From contig PBSY01000060.1 of NCBI GenBank assembly GCA_002726915.1, forward strand, positions 101,834-165,833: a stretch of DNA of 64,000 nucleotides, read 5' to 3'. The translations under genes were made by a program, and so were the position numbers. This document shows positions 45,275 through 55,387 of this stretch, one piece after another. Source of the stretch: Verrucomicrobiales bacterium (GTDB lineage: Bacteria > Verrucomicrobiota > Verrucomicrobiia > Verrucomicrobiales > DEV007). Positions within the stretch are counted from its first letter, which is position 1, and each line of letters begins with the position of its first letter. The notes beneath the pieces were generated by a model, which saw only the letters and a program-made list of their open reading frames with translations, was not told where the DNA came from and did no database searches.

Positions 45275-48200
45275 ATGTATTTTGGAATTCGAGGGAAAGT
45301 CGCTCTGCTGGTCATGCTGGCAACGGCTGCCTCTGCCCTGCTCGTAGCAAAAGTACTGTCCAATAAGGCCCAGGCTGTCCTTCGCGATCACGAACTAGTT
45401 GACCTCGGCGACGAATCCGAACTCCGCGCCTGGGAAATGATCGATCAGATTGACGGGCTTCGGGATGATCTGAACAGCATCGCTAATAGCGAAATATTTC
45501 AGCAAAGTTTTGCGGAAGGAAAATCAGGCGAAGAACTCCTCACCATTGCTCGAGGACTTGGTAAACGTTACTGGAAGAATCACCTCCGCGTTGAGGTCAT
45601 CAGTTTCTATGAAGGGGAATCCGATTCTCTGTTCCTGAGCGAAAAAGCTAAGCTCACAAGCAGCGAAGCCTGGCTGCCGGGGCCGGAAGCCGGCCCGCGT
45701 ATTCGAGTGTCTCCGATCCTGCGAACACAGCTAGAACGATTTGACCTGCCCGGCGGCGAACCGGTAATCCGCTGGGCCCCGGTTGTCTGGGCCATGACTC
45801 ATCTAGGTGAAAAGGACGGAGTTTCTACCTTCATACGCATTATGACCGAACTTCCGCCGGTTAATTCGCCACGACACTTCCTTGTCCTTGAGGATGCTGA
45901 CGGCAACCAGATCATTCGCTACGATGAGAAGAACGAATCTCCCGAAAACGATCAAATTTTCCTGTCGCTCCACGAAGACCAAAAACTTCATGAGTCGCTC
46001 GAGCGGGCCCGAGAGAAAACCGCCAGCCCGGAAACTGACGAGCCAAAGCCAAAAGTGGAGCGCCTCCAGCGCCAAGAAAAGATCAATCTAAAGAAACCCT
46101 ACTTCTTCCAGGAAGCCCTACCTAAGGAGAGCTTTGCCGCAGCACTCGGCGAGGAAGACCCAAAGGAGCTTACTGATTTCTCCAGAGAGCTCCAGCACCG
46201 ACTCCACGGAACCGGAACCGTTGGCGGCCTCTCAAATACGGCAGGCGAGCTGAGGTTTCTCGCTCCTTCCCACGAAAACTTGGAGACACTGAGGCGCGAA
46301 GTCACCGCAGCCCTTGAAGGACGCTTTGGCGATGCGTTCGATGGACTCGACTGGCGCGGTCAGGTCGAGTGCGACCAGATTAGCGTCTGGACCGTCCGAG
46401 CCCTCGTCGGTCAATACCGGTCGCCTGAGGAATATCTGCTCCATTATGCCGTTCTTGAAGATGAACTTGCTTCCTCAATCGCCTACGAAATGCTCTCGCT
46501 GCAAACAATCGCGATCTTTGTCGCCGCAGGATTTGGCTTCATCGGATTCCTTATCGCAATGCACTTCATCCGCCCGCTCAAGCGCATGACCGGAACGGCA
46601 CAGATGGTTACAGCCTCAAATCGCGAGACTTTTCACCAGCACGTCGCCGGCCTAGCTCGTGACCTTGACATCAAACGGCAGGATGAAGTCGGAGATATTG
46701 CTAGAGCCTCCAAGCGCCTCTTCGAAGAATTGATCGCTTTCCAAGAAGAACTCGAAACGCGTGTCAGCGATCGCACCCGCGAACTGCGGCGAGCCAACAG
46801 CGAACTGGAAAAGGCTTACGAGAAGCTGATGACACTCAGCCACGAAAAAGATGCTTTCGTCGCTAAAGTCAGCCACGATTTGCGACAACCGCTTAATGCA
46901 ATTTTTCTTCAAGTCGAAGCGCTTCGGCTTTCCGATCTCGATGAGGAACAACGCCAAGACGTAGATCGCATTCATGCTCATGCGGCGCGGGAACTCAACC
47001 TGGTGAACGATATACTCGAATACCAGAAAATCATCATGGGGGCAGAAACGCTCAATAAAGACAAGATAGACGTGCCCCTGCTGCTCAAAGATCTCGAGGA
47101 AACGTTTGGTCCAGAGGCGAAAGCGAAAGACCTCTCTTTCATCAAGAGTAGCACCGCCGAGGTTCCCTTGATTGTCGCCGATGACCGTCGCGTCCGCCAA
47201 GTCCTTGGTAACCTCATAGGCAACTCGATCAAGTTTACACGTGAAGGCAACGTCACTCTCGATGCAAGGCTTCGCAAAATTAGCGAGGCTGATTGGGTCG
47301 AGTTCACCGTTTCAGACACTGGACGAGGCATGGGTCCCGAAGAACAAGACAATGCTTTTGTCCCCTTCGTTTCCAACAAGAAGGACAATGCAGGCGGCAG
47401 CGGATTGGGACTTTCGATCTGCAAGGAATTGGTATCACAATTGGGAGGTCGCATTGGTTTTGTCAGTGAGTCGGGCAAAGGCACCCACTTCAGTGTATTT
47501 CTTCCCTGCGAACCAGCGTCCGAACATTACGAATTGAAAGCCCCGTCCAGCACAGATGAAGGCCCTGTACTAAAAATTCCCACTAGCGGTGATCAACCGA
47601 TTTCGCGCGATACCACCATCCTGGTGATCGATGATGACCAGAAAGTCCGCGAGATGCTCACGCGTATGCTTGAGACGCAGGGATATAGGGTGCTTACTGC
47701 CGCCGACGGCAATCTTGGTCTCGATATGGCAAAGAAACATCAGCCCGATGCCATTACTCTTGATGTTGTGATGCCAGGAGGACTTGATGGATGGGAAGTA
47801 CTGAATCGCCTGAAAGATGATGAGGCAACCCAATCGATTCCGGTCGTGATGGTTTCGGTGATGGCTGAGCAGGAAAACGGCAGCGCGCTTGATGTGGAAG
47901 ACTACCTTGTCAAACCCATCGATATGAATCGGCTCAACCGCGTCATCGAACGCGCCACCGGCCAATCCAATAGCCAAAATCTGCTCCTCGTTGATGATGA
48001 CAGTGCCAGTCTCGAAGCGATGAGCCGCATTCTCGAGGAAGCCGGTTGGAAAACCTCGCAGGCCAGCGACGGTGCCGAGGCTCTTGAATTACTGGAGAAA
48101 AACCGACCCGCCGCTATCATTCTAGACCTTCTAATGCCGGTAATGGATGGATTTGAGTTCCTCGAGAAGCTTCAGGCAGATAAACAACTGGGTTCCATCC

Positions 48201-48352
48201 CAGTCATCGTCTTGTCAGGCAAAGATCCTTCGGAGAAAGAGCAGGAATTTCTCCGAGAACGGGTCACAACCGTTCTGAAGAAAGACCAACGTTCTGCCGA
48301 CGAACTAATTGCTGTGATCAACGATCGCATTCGCGATCGCCTAGATCGCTAG
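45275..48352 (+). CDS. Hybrid sensor histidine kinase with two receiver domains
   Basis: With ATG 45275 the product has 1,025 residues. The order is TM1 (about 5-28), a large extracytoplasmic sensor (about 30-410), TM2 (about 411-432), HAMP, coiled coil (to about 525), HisKA with His534 in VSHDLRQPLN, HATPase_c with LGNLIGNSIKFT and GRGMGPEE, then receiver 1 (Asp830 in ITLDVVMPGG) and receiver 2 (Asp951 in IILDLLMPVMDG). Both receivers keep the acidic pair (VIDDD, LVDDD). No separate output regulator or Hpt protein is adjacent, so the partner is elsewhere. The sensor does not match a named domain by eye. Confidence 0.93.
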   Translation: MYFGIRGKVALLVMLATAASALLVAKVLSNKAQAVLRDHELVDLGDESELRAWEMIDQIDGLRDDLNSIANSEIFQQSFAEGKSGEELLTIARGLGKRYWKNHLRVEVISFYEGESDSLFLSEKAKLTSSEAWLPGPEAGPRIRVSPILRTQLERFDLPGGEPVIRWAPVVWAMTHLGEKDGVSTFIRIMTELPPVNSPRHFLVLEDADGNQIIRYDEKNESPENDQIFLSLHEDQKLHESLERAREKTASPETDEPKPKVERLQRQEKINLKKPYFFQEALPKESFAAALGEEDPKELTDFSRELQHRLHGTGTVGGLSNTAGELRFLAPSHENLETLRREVTAALEGRFGDAFDGLDWRGQVECDQISVWTVRALVGQYRSPEEYLLHYAVLEDELASSIAYEMLSLQTIAIFVAAGFGFIGFLIAMHFIRPLKRMTGTAQMVTASNRETFHQHVAGLARDLDIKRQDEVGDIARASKRLFEELIAFQEELETRVSDRTRELRRANSELEKAYEKLMTLSHEKDAFVAKVSHDLRQPLNAIFLQVEALRLSDLDEEQRQDVDRIHAHAARELNLVNDILEYQKIIMGAETLNKDKIDVPLLLKDLEETFGPEAKAKDLSFIKSSTAEVPLIVADDRRVRQVLGNLIGNSIKFTREGNVTLDARLRKISEADWVEFTVSDTGRGMGPEEQDNAFVPFVSNKKDNAGGSGLGLSICKELVSQLGGRIGFVSESGKGTHFSVFLPCEPASEHYELKAPSSTDEGPVLKIPTSGDQPISRDTTILVIDDDQKVREMLTRMLETQGYRVLTAADGNLGLDMAKKHQPDAITLDVVMPGGLDGWEVLNRLKDDEATQSIPVVMVSVMAEQENGSALDVEDYLVKPIDMNRLNRVIERATGQSNSQNLLLVDDDSASLEAMSRILEEAGWKTSQASDGAEALELLEKNRPAAIILDLLMPVMDGFEFLEKLQADKQLGSIPVIVLSGKDPSEKEQEFLRERVTTVLKKDQRSADELIAVINDRIRDRLDR

Positions 48353-48414
48353 GAGATCGAATATAGAGATGTAAAATCAAACGTTCTTTCAAACAAGTGA
48401 GTAGGCTCAACTTT

Positions 48415-48777
48415 TCAAAAAAGGAGCCGGTTTCCGACCTCATTCGCAGACTGTAGTGTAGTCAGCCCAACAGGATCAATTTTTGCTCCATACTGACGAG
48501 GGCGGTTCCTCTCAAACCGCTGAGCTAGGAGTTTACTAACGTCTAGGCCAAGCGTCACGGGCTTTAGAAACACTCCAGAACCCCTCTGTAGCTCACTTTC
48601 GACCCCTTCTTCGGTTCAAAAAAAGGCCCTTCAAACAAAATAAGGGCAAGCGCTTCCAGTTCTTCATCATCGAATTCACGTGAATAATTATCATAAATCA
48701 GGAATTCTCGGTTGCCTTCAAGCTGCTTTGAACAACAATACGCTTCGAAAATTCGGTTCCATTCCAAACCTAAAAGG
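48415..48777 (-). pseudogene. Small minus-strand gene broken by a frameshift at a short G tract, function unknown
   Basis: Two minus-strand frames join into a protein-like sequence of about 120 residues: [54 protein letters not shown], then after the shift GSGVFLKPVTLGLDVSKLLA, QRFERNRPRQYGAKIDPVGL and TTLQSANEVGNRLLF, stop at 48415-48417. The break falls at GGGG (C4 at 48581-48584 on the plus strand); adding one G makes YRGGSGVFLK. No clear start codon is present before the fusA start on the other strand, so the 5' end is uncertain and may be lost. The family is not recognised. Confidence 0.5.
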
Positions 48778-48780
48778 CAG

Positions 48781-50859
48781 ATGAAAGACCTCTCCAAATA
48801 CAGAAATATCGGGATCTTCGCCCACGTTGATGCCGGCAAAACCACAACCACCGAGCGTATTCTCAAGCTCACTGGTAAGATCCACAAGACCGGAGAAGTG
48901 CACGACGGTGCCGCTACGACCGACTTTATGGATCAGGAACAGGAGCGCGGAATCACTATCCAATCCGCTGCCACGACCTGCTTCTGGGACGATCACCGGT
49001 TCAATATTATCGATACACCTGGACACGTCGACTTTACCATCGAGGTTTATCGCTCTCTGAAGGTGCTCGACGGCGGTGTTGGCGTTTTCTGCGGATCCGG
49101 TGGTGTCGAGCCTCAGTCCGAGACTAACTGGCGCTATGCCAACGAATCCGGAGTTTCCCGAGTCATCTTCGTTAACAAGCTCGACCGCATTGGTGCTGAC
49201 TTTTACCGTGTCGTAGAGCAGATCAAGAACGTGCTCGGTGCTAAACCGCTTGTCATGGTTCTGCCAATCGGTATTGAAGACGACTTCACCGGCATGGTCG
49301 ACCTGCTCAGCCGCAAGGCTTGGGTCTGGGATGATTCTGGTCAGCCCGAAAACTATGAGCTTCAGGACATTCCGGCCGATATGGCTGACAAGGTCGAAGA
49401 ATCCCGCGAGCTACTTATCGAAACGGTCGTGGAACAGGACGACGAAGTCATGGAAGCTTACCTCGAGGGTAACGAGCCCGACGTCGACACGATCAAGAAG
49501 CTCATTCGAAAGGGAACCGTCAATCTCGACTTCTTCCCCACCTACTGCGGTTCGGCCTTCAAGAACAAGGGAGTCCAACTCGTACTCAACGCTGTCGTCG
49601 ATTTTCTCCCCTCTCCAACTGAGGTTCCAGCACAGCCTGAAGTGGACATGGAAGGAAATGAGACCGGCGATTTTGCAACGGTCGATCCGTCCAATAATCT
49701 CCGCGCTCTCGCCTTCAAGATCATGGATGACCAGTATGGGGCACTGACCTTCACCCGTGTTTATTCAGGCACTCTCCAGAAAGGTGATACTATCCTCAAC
49801 TCTTTCACGGGCAAGACCGAACGAGTCGGCCGTATCGTGGAGATGCATGCGGACTCCCGCGAGGACCTCGACAGCGCCCAAGCAGGTGACATCGTAGCTC
49901 TGGTAGGTTTGAAGAACGTTCAAACCGGCCACACCCTCTGTGACCCAAAAAATCCCGCGACTCTCGAGCCAATGGTCTTCCCTGATCCAGTCATTTCCGT
50001 GGCTGTATCTCCGAAGGACAAGAGCGCGTCCGAGAAACTCGGCGAAGCTATCGCTAAGATGGTGCGCGAAGACCCCTCATTCCACGTTGAGACTGACCCC
50101 GATTCTGGTGAGACCATTCTCAAAGGAATGGGCGAGCTTCACCTCGACATCAAGGTCGACATTCTCAAACGAACACACAACGTCGAGGTAGACGTTGGCG
50201 CGCCACAGGTAGCCTATCGGGAGACAATTACACAGACTGTTGAAGACTCCTACACTCATAAAAAGCAGTCCGGTGGTTCCGGTCAGTTCGGTAAGATAGA
50301 TTATGTGATCGAGCCTCTTGAAGCTGGCGGCGAAGGCTTCGAATTTGAGTCCAAGGTAGTCGGCGGTAATGTGCCGAAGGAATACTGGCCGGCGATTGAG
50401 AAAGGTTTCAAGCGTTCCAAGGATAAAGGTGTGCTTGCCGGATTCCCTATGCTCGACTTCAAAGTGACCCTCCTCGACGGCGGTTACCACGCCGTTGACT
50501 CCTCCGCGGTTGCTTTCGAAATCGCTGCTAAGTCTGCCTACCGACAGTCAATTCCAAAAGCTGGACCTCAATTGCTTGAGCCAATCATGAAGATCGACGT
50601 CTTCACCCCGGAAGATCACGTCGGTGACGTGATTGGCGACCTCAACCGCCGCCGCGGGATTATCAAGAGTCAGGACTCTACTCCGACTGGCGTTCGCGTG
50701 AAAGCTGACGCTCCCCTGAGTGAGATGTTCGGTTACATCGGCGACCTTCGCACGATGACATCCGGCCGCGGCCAGTTCTCCATGGAGTTTTCGCACTACG
50801 CTGCCTGCCCCAAGAGCGTTTCCGAGGAGATCATCGCCAAGGTAAACGAAGACAAATAG
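48781..50859 (+). CDS. fusA: Elongation factor G
   Basis: EF-G drives translocation of the ribosome. ATG 48781 gives 692 residues, with the P-loop [17 protein letters not shown] near the start, [15 protein letters not shown] (G3), [11 protein letters not shown] (G4) and all C-terminal domains through [13 protein letters not shown]. An upstream in-frame TTG at 48712 adds 23 residues that do not fit the family. An AAAGG sequence precedes the ATG by a few bases. rpsL, rpsG and tufA are not adjacent, so this is a stand-alone copy. A strong terminator follows. Confidence 0.96.
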   Translation: MKDLSKYRNIGIFAHVDAGKTTTTERILKLTGKIHKTGEVHDGAATTDFMDQEQERGITIQSAATTCFWDDHRFNIIDTPGHVDFTIEVYRSLKVLDGGVGVFCGSGGVEPQSETNWRYANESGVSRVIFVNKLDRIGADFYRVVEQIKNVLGAKPLVMVLPIGIEDDFTGMVDLLSRKAWVWDDSGQPENYELQDIPADMADKVEESRELLIETVVEQDDEVMEAYLEGNEPDVDTIKKLIRKGTVNLDFFPTYCGSAFKNKGVQLVLNAVVDFLPSPTEVPAQPEVDMEGNETGDFATVDPSNNLRALAFKIMDDQYGALTFTRVYSGTLQKGDTILNSFTGKTERVGRIVEMHADSREDLDSAQAGDIVALVGLKNVQTGHTLCDPKNPATLEPMVFPDPVISVAVSPKDKSASEKLGEAIAKMVREDPSFHVETDPDSGETILKGMGELHLDIKVDILKRTHNVEVDVGAPQVAYRETITQTVEDSYTHKKQSGGSGQFGKIDYVIEPLEAGGEGFEFESKVVGGNVPKEYWPAIEKGFKRSKDKGVLAGFPMLDFKVTLLDGGYHAVDSSAVAFEIAAKSAYRQSIPKAGPQLLEPIMKIDVFTPEDHVGDVIGDLNRRRGIIKSQDSTPTGVRVKADAPLSEMFGYIGDLRTMTSGRGQFSMEFSHYAACPKSVSEEIIAKVNEDK

Positions 50860-50883
50860 GCACTTCAAAAATCATCTTTGACG

Positions 50884-50912
50884 AAAGCCGGGCGGAAACG
50901 CCCGGCTTTTTT
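50884..50912 (+). terminator. Intrinsic terminator after fusA
   Basis: Perfect inverted repeat aaagccgggcg-gaaa-cgcccggcttt (11-bp GC-rich stem, GAAA tetraloop) followed by six T, 24 bases after the fusA stop. Confidence 0.93.
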
Positions 50913-51234
50913 GTGGTCGTGCTCAGGTGATTTAGCACTGACTATCGCGCCTCCAGAAATGCTATAGGCTTAGATGGCTCTCCAGGAACTTGGAAAGCTC
51001 ATTTTATTTCCTTCACTCAGTGAACAAAATCGATCAATCCGGAAGCAAGACTGTTGACCCTACCATCGATCGGGCTACGCAGTTCCATCTCCACGATGGA
51101 CGATAATGCAGGCAACATAGGAGGTCTTCACTTTCTAACCTGACGGTTTGTCAATTCGCAGGTCTAAAAAATTAAGCGACTATCTTGCAAAAAGCACGGC
51201 GATCCAATACCAACGAAAATTCGGAATTTTGTGA
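50913..51234. other. Intergenic region between fusA and a minus-strand unknown gene
   Basis: The 322 bases after the fusA terminator hold no supported coding frame, RNA gene or repeat. The region lies downstream of both flanking genes. Confidence 0.35.
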
Positions 51235-51717
51235 TTAAGCGGCCGCCGGTCGGTCCATCACATTGAGTTGAAGACGGGACCAGCTCAAATTGACTCCCCC
51301 GCTATCACTTTCTTGTCCCACAAATGCGGTCAGGCGTGTGTTACCGTCCATCGAGAACGCTGGGTATAGAAAGATCTCACCCCGCACCCACACCGAACAA
51401 ACAAAGTTCATACCGAAGCGATATAACCTGAGTTCACACGGTAGCGGAACGCCGGGATTTAGCGGCGCGGCAGAAAGATATCCGATCACTCCACCACCAT
51501 TGGTTACATCGCAGACTTCACCCGTAGCGGGATAGATTGCTATGGCGATACCGCGCTTCTTACTCTCGTCTAAAATACCGACAACAAACCGGCGTGTGAT
51601 GCGAAATGGCTCGATATCCACTTTAAAACTCACTTCCGAGTTTGGATTATTGACCGCTGGAGTCTGACCCAGTTCTTCTATCTGGAATTGCTCAAGATCG
51701 GGGATCAGGGTATTCAT
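51235..51717 (-). CDS. Beta-rich protein of unknown function
   Basis: With ATG 51717 the protein has 160 residues and no signal peptide. It is beta-rich with regular hydrophobic strands (ITRRFVVGILDES, GIAIAIYPATGEVCDV, FVCSVWVRGEIFLYPAF) and looks like a concanavalin-A-type jelly roll (an inference from pattern only). The upstream region is unusually AT-rich and shared with divergent rarA. No family could be named. Confidence 0.6.
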   Translation of the reverse strand: MNTLIPDLEQFQIEELGQTPAVNNPNSEVSFKVDIEPFRITRRFVVGILDESKKRGIAIAIYPATGEVCDVTNGGGVIGYLSAAPLNPGVPLPCELRLYRFGMNFVCSVWVRGEIFLYPAFSMDGNTRLTAFVGQESDSGGVNLSWSRLQLNVMDRPAAA

Positions 51718-51782
51718 GATGAACGACGTTGATGAAGACGGGAGGCTGCTAAAACCCACCAAATCAAGCAGGCAACTATTGA

Positions 51783-51870
51783 TTCTTAACTATTTTAAAA
51801 TATAGCGCAGTAAATTACGATAAATCAATTAAATTATAATATTTATTGTAAATATTTATTTTCCAGATCA
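51783..51870. promoter_or_regulatory. AT-rich divergent promoter region upstream of rarA
   Basis: About 90 bases of almost pure A+T lie between the minus-strand unknown gene and rarA. TATAAT occurs at 51835-51840 on the plus strand but without a convincing -35 box at the usual spacing. The string taaattacgataaat at 51811-51825 recurs, with one extra A, in the AT-rich region at 61756-61771. Confidence 0.35.
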
Positions 51871-51984
51871 AACAGTCAATTTTTGAGTAGTGACGGCGAC
51901 TTAAGCGGTTGAAATACAGGTCATTCAGAGGAATTCGCGTTACAAAGCGTCAATACTGTCTACCCTGCCTTCTCAACTCCACCG

Positions 51985-53376
51985 ATGGATGATCTCTTCA
52001 TAGACGAGGCTTCAGGATCAGACTCAAAGGGCAATTCTGAAATGCCCAGACTATCTCCCACAATGCCACTGGCCGCCAGGATGAGGCCACGTGATCTCAG
52101 CGAATACGTGGGGCAGAGCCATATACTCGGAGAGGGAAAACTTCTGCGAAGGGCCATCGAAGCGGACCGGTTTACCTCTCTCATCTTCTACGGCCCTCCC
52201 GGGGTCGGTAAAACCAGCCTCGCCGAACTGATCGCCCAGCGGACTGAATCGCGATTCATCAATCTCTCCGGAGTGGAGAGTAACGTCGCAGAAATTCGCA
52301 AGGCGGTCGAAACGGCTCGCCAGTTTCAGCGGACTCGCGGTGAAATCACGACTCTTTTCGTCGATGAAATTCACCGCTTCAACAAATCTCAGCAGGATGT
52401 CCTGCTACCCCATATTGAGCGTGGCACAGTTCGCTTCATTGGGGCGACAACACACAATCCCTGCTTCTACGTCAACAGCCCGCTCACCTCACGCAGCCAA
52501 GTCTTCCAGCTAGAGCCACTTTCCGAAGAAGACCTTTCCAAACTGCTGCAATCGGCAGTAGAAGATCCTGAACGCGGATTTGGAAAAAAGGCCGTCCACA
52601 TCCACGAAGACGCTGCCAGACATCTCGTCCGCATGTGCGACGGTGACGCCCGCAAGTTGTTGACATCTTTCGAACTAGCAGTCTTAACCACGGAAACGAA
52701 TGAAGAGAGCGGCGAAATCTTGATCGACCTTCCGGTCTCGGAAGATTCCATTCAGAAAAAAACGGTCGTCTATGACGCGGACGGAGACGGGCATTACGAT
52801 ACAATCTCTGCCTTCATCAAATCCATGCGCGGCTGCGATCCGGACGCCACGCTCTACTGGCTAGCCAAGATGCTCCACGCAGGAGAGGACATCCGTTTCA
52901 TCGCCCGCCGCATCGTCATCGCTGCCAGCGAAGATGTTGGCATGGCAGACAGTAATGCACTTCGCGTCGCTGTCGCGGCACAGCAAGCCGTCGAATTTAT
53001 TGGCATGCCAGAGGCTCGAATTCCTCTCGCCCATGCTGCGGGATACCTCGCCACCGCTCCCAAGAGCAATCGCGCCTACACTGGGATCAATGCTGCGATG
53101 AAAGACGTTGCCGAAGGTCGCACCTTGGCGGTGCCCCCGCACCTTCGTACGACAACCCGTAAAAAGCTGGGAATCGAGAGCGGAGCAGTTGGAAGCAAAG
53201 ATACAACCTATCTCTATGGGCACGACTGCGAGGACGGTTATATTCCCCAGTCCTACCTTCCGGAGGGGCGTGTCTATTACGAACCCTCTAATCGTGGAAT
53301 GGAAAAGAGGGTCGGCGAACGGCTTGATCACTGGCGATCGCAGTTCGAAGCGGGCAAAGATCAGTCAGAGCCCTAA
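51985..53376 (+). CDS. rarA: Replication-associated recombination protein A (AAA+ ATPase)
   Basis: RarA/MgsA acts at stalled replication forks. The 463-residue protein has an N-terminal lead with MRPRDLSEYVGQSHILG, Walker A YGPPGVGKTS, Walker B LFVDEIHRFNKSQQD, sensor 1 FIGATTHNP, the arginine-finger region LTSRSQVF, and the C-terminal tetramerisation domain with ISAFIKSMRGCDPDA and YLYGHD. The gene overlaps the convergent secreted-protein gene by 4 bases. Confidence 0.95.
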   Translation: MDDLFIDEASGSDSKGNSEMPRLSPTMPLAARMRPRDLSEYVGQSHILGEGKLLRRAIEADRFTSLIFYGPPGVGKTSLAELIAQRTESRFINLSGVESNVAEIRKAVETARQFQRTRGEITTLFVDEIHRFNKSQQDVLLPHIERGTVRFIGATTHNPCFYVNSPLTSRSQVFQLEPLSEEDLSKLLQSAVEDPERGFGKKAVHIHEDAARHLVRMCDGDARKLLTSFELAVLTTETNEESGEILIDLPVSEDSIQKKTVVYDADGDGHYDTISAFIKSMRGCDPDATLYWLAKMLHAGEDIRFIARRIVIAASEDVGMADSNALRVAVAAQQAVEFIGMPEARIPLAHAAGYLATAPKSNRAYTGINAAMKDVAEGRTLAVPPHLRTTTRKKLGIESGAVGSKDTTYLYGHDCEDGYIPQSYLPEGRVYYEPSNRGMEKRVGERLDHWRSQFEAGKDQSEP

Positions 53377-54878
53377 CGAAACTCCGGCTCCAGATAATCA
53401 AGGTAGCGGGTGATACGATCATTCCGTCGTGGTAATGGTTTTTCCTCCAGTTTGCGACGCATTTTGGAATAGTCATCAAACGCTTTGCTGCGCTGCGGTG
53501 CCCGTGTTGCCTCAAAGAAGTTCAGATAATCCGACGTTTGAACCATTGTGTTTCGGATCGTAGCCCTGAGCTCAAATAAACTCTTAAATTCCACGGATAA
53601 CCCATCTGTTTTCTCGTTAGCGAGTTTTTCAATCAAGACGCAATAGCGGTCAATAACAGGACGATAAAGTGGAAACCCAGTTCGCTTCAATGCCTGAAGC
53701 TGCCTGTAGCAATGGTCCATCTTCTGCACCGCTCCATCACGCTTGATGAATTCAGGAAACTGTTCAATGGAGCCTTCATAGCTCGGAGCACCCTCTGACG
53801 AAGTCTTCGGACTCTTCTTGAATCGATTGAGAAAACCAGACTTCGATTCAATAACTGGAGAGGCTTCTTCAGCCTCCCACCTAACCATCAAGGCCTGACT
53901 GAGCCAATGCTCGGTTTCGTCCCAGCTCATGAATTCAAAGCTCTGTTGTTGACCAAAACTCGCCACCTGTAGCGCCCACCACTTGTCGATTCCTTGGTCC
54001 ATCTCACGAAAGGCTGGAAAGTGCTGACGCAAGAGCGCGGACATGGGCCGGGCAGCGGAAAGCGGTAGATCACCAAGTAGGCTGCGCAGGGCGTAGTCTC
54101 CCTCTGGTTGATCGAGTAGGGCCGCCACCATCGCCCCCGCAGAACTGCGAAAGACCATGAAGCTGACCGGATCAAGCGACTCCGGATCCATCAACTTGAA
54201 AAGTTCCTTTGGTTTCAACATTTGGCCACTCTGAAGAATGCTTTTGAAGTGAGCACTGGGAAGCCCGCCCTCCCGATGCTCCATATAAAGGTCGAAACCA
54301 TAGACGAGCCATTCCGGAGCAGACAGGTCGCGCCCTTCAAGCATTGAAGGATCATCCCCATAAGGGGCCAACATCAGGTCACCGAGCAAAGCACGTATCA
54401 CAGCAAGCCGAAATGGACGCTCCTTGAACTCATCATGCAGGTGCACCGAAATTTTAGCGACCACACGGTTATCATCCCGAAGTTCAAGAGAATTAATCAC
54501 ATCACTTCCAATGAAGACGTCACTGGCTTTACCCCAAAGTTCAATAGCGATGGGAACGGTCCAGTTCCCTCTGGTGATGGGACCATTGGGGCGGATACGA
54601 TAAACCGAAGATCGAAATGAATCACGAATTTCGTCGGCGAAAGTGCTGAACTTCACTTTTGCCAAAGAATCCTGACCGAAAGCACGAATCTGGTAGGACT
54701 CACCCCACTCTGCAGCGTAAGAGACTTCATCAACCGAGGAGCGTGCTGTTTGCTCTCCCGCTGCAGTCCCTTCGTAACTTCGGGCCTCCTGTGCCACAAC
54801 CAGATAGGCACAACTGCACCCCACGACGACGATAGCCATGATTTTAAGAACCTTGTTGGGGAGTGAGAGTCTCCGCAT
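53373..54878 (-). CDS. Large secreted protein of unknown function
   Basis: With ATG 54878 the product has 501 residues. An N-terminal hydrophobic stretch (VLKIMAIVVVGCSCAYLVVA) is a signal peptide or anchor. The segment SAPEWLVYGFDLYMEHREGG near residue 195 resembles the glutamate region after the active site of gluzincin-like peptidases, but no HExxH motif lies before it. It could be a catalytically dead relative; this is a guess. The rest is helical. It is convergent with rarA (4-base overlap). Confidence 0.7.
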   Translation of the reverse strand: MRRLSLPNKVLKIMAIVVVGCSCAYLVVAQEARSYEGTAAGEQTARSSVDEVSYAAEWGESYQIRAFGQDSLAKVKFSTFADEIRDSFRSSVYRIRPNGPITRGNWTVPIAIELWGKASDVFIGSDVINSLELRDDNRVVAKISVHLHDEFKERPFRLAVIRALLGDLMLAPYGDDPSMLEGRDLSAPEWLVYGFDLYMEHREGGLPSAHFKSILQSGQMLKPKELFKLMDPESLDPVSFMVFRSSAGAMVAALLDQPEGDYALRSLLGDLPLSAARPMSALLRQHFPAFREMDQGIDKWWALQVASFGQQQSFEFMSWDETEHWLSQALMVRWEAEEASPVIESKSGFLNRFKKSPKTSSEGAPSYEGSIEQFPEFIKRDGAVQKMDHCYRQLQALKRTGFPLYRPVIDRYCVLIEKLANEKTDGLSVEFKSLFELRATIRNTMVQTSDYLNFFEATRAPQRSKAFDDYSKMRRKLEEKPLPRRNDRITRYLDYLEPEFR

Positions 54879-55109
54879 CACGCTTTACCTTACCAAAACG
54901 AAATCGCTCACGCAACCGCCCTCAGAGTGCTCCCTCGCTCCAAACGCAAAACTGGGCTTTACCCGACATGGCTGGCCCACGGGTTAGCTGATCAAATCAT
55001 GAAATCAACTATCTCACTTGGTTCACCTTAGCTTAGTGGTTTCCCGAAGCGAAAGGCCCAGGATTAAGATTCCATACCTCTGGACCACGGAGCTTTTTTC
55101 TCGAGCAAA

Positions 55110-55335
55110 TTAAAGCCAAACCTCTCGCTTAAGCTGGTAAGAGATTTCCTCCGGGTAGTGACCAAGTAGCTGCCAGTCTTTTGGAATGGAATTAATCCGA
55201 GATGCTTCAATCTTAAAAATCTCATTTTCGATCGACACCTTGGCTTGATCTATCGTCACACCAGCCAAGATCACTGCCACCTCTCAGGCCTCATCGTCAT
55301 GATGCGAGGTGTCGTTAGAACGGATCGTCATACCA
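55110..55335 (-). pseudogene. Hsp20 relic, second copy of a tandem pair
   Basis: The minus strand reads HHDDEA, a TGA stop, EVAVILAGVTIDQAKVSIEN, EIFKIEASRINSIPKDWQLL and GHYPEEISYQLKREVWL, stop at 55110-55112. The pattern V-x-LPGV-x6-V-x-IEN-x-L-x-I, then a PEDW-like turn and a YPE...Y-x-L segment, is that of alpha-crystallin (Hsp20) chaperones of the type that occurs as a second gene after another Hsp20. The N-terminus is shifted and broken and the C-terminus is missing. It lies directly downstream of the other relic. Confidence 0.6.
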
Positions 55336-55387
55336 CCACGTTTCCGAGTGGAAACACTGCTTGTTTTGTCGGTATGCTCACTGCCTC

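Noticed and set aside
48500..48545. tRNA-like D-arm sequence on the minus strand (agctcagcggtttgagagg)
   Set aside because: No acceptor stem, anticodon arm or T-arm can be drawn around it, and the same bases are coding-like in the broken gene at 48415-48777.
48712..48780. N-terminal extension of fusA from an in-frame TTG at 48712
   Set aside because: The 23 extra residues do not match EF-G, and ATG 48781 gives the exact family N-terminus.
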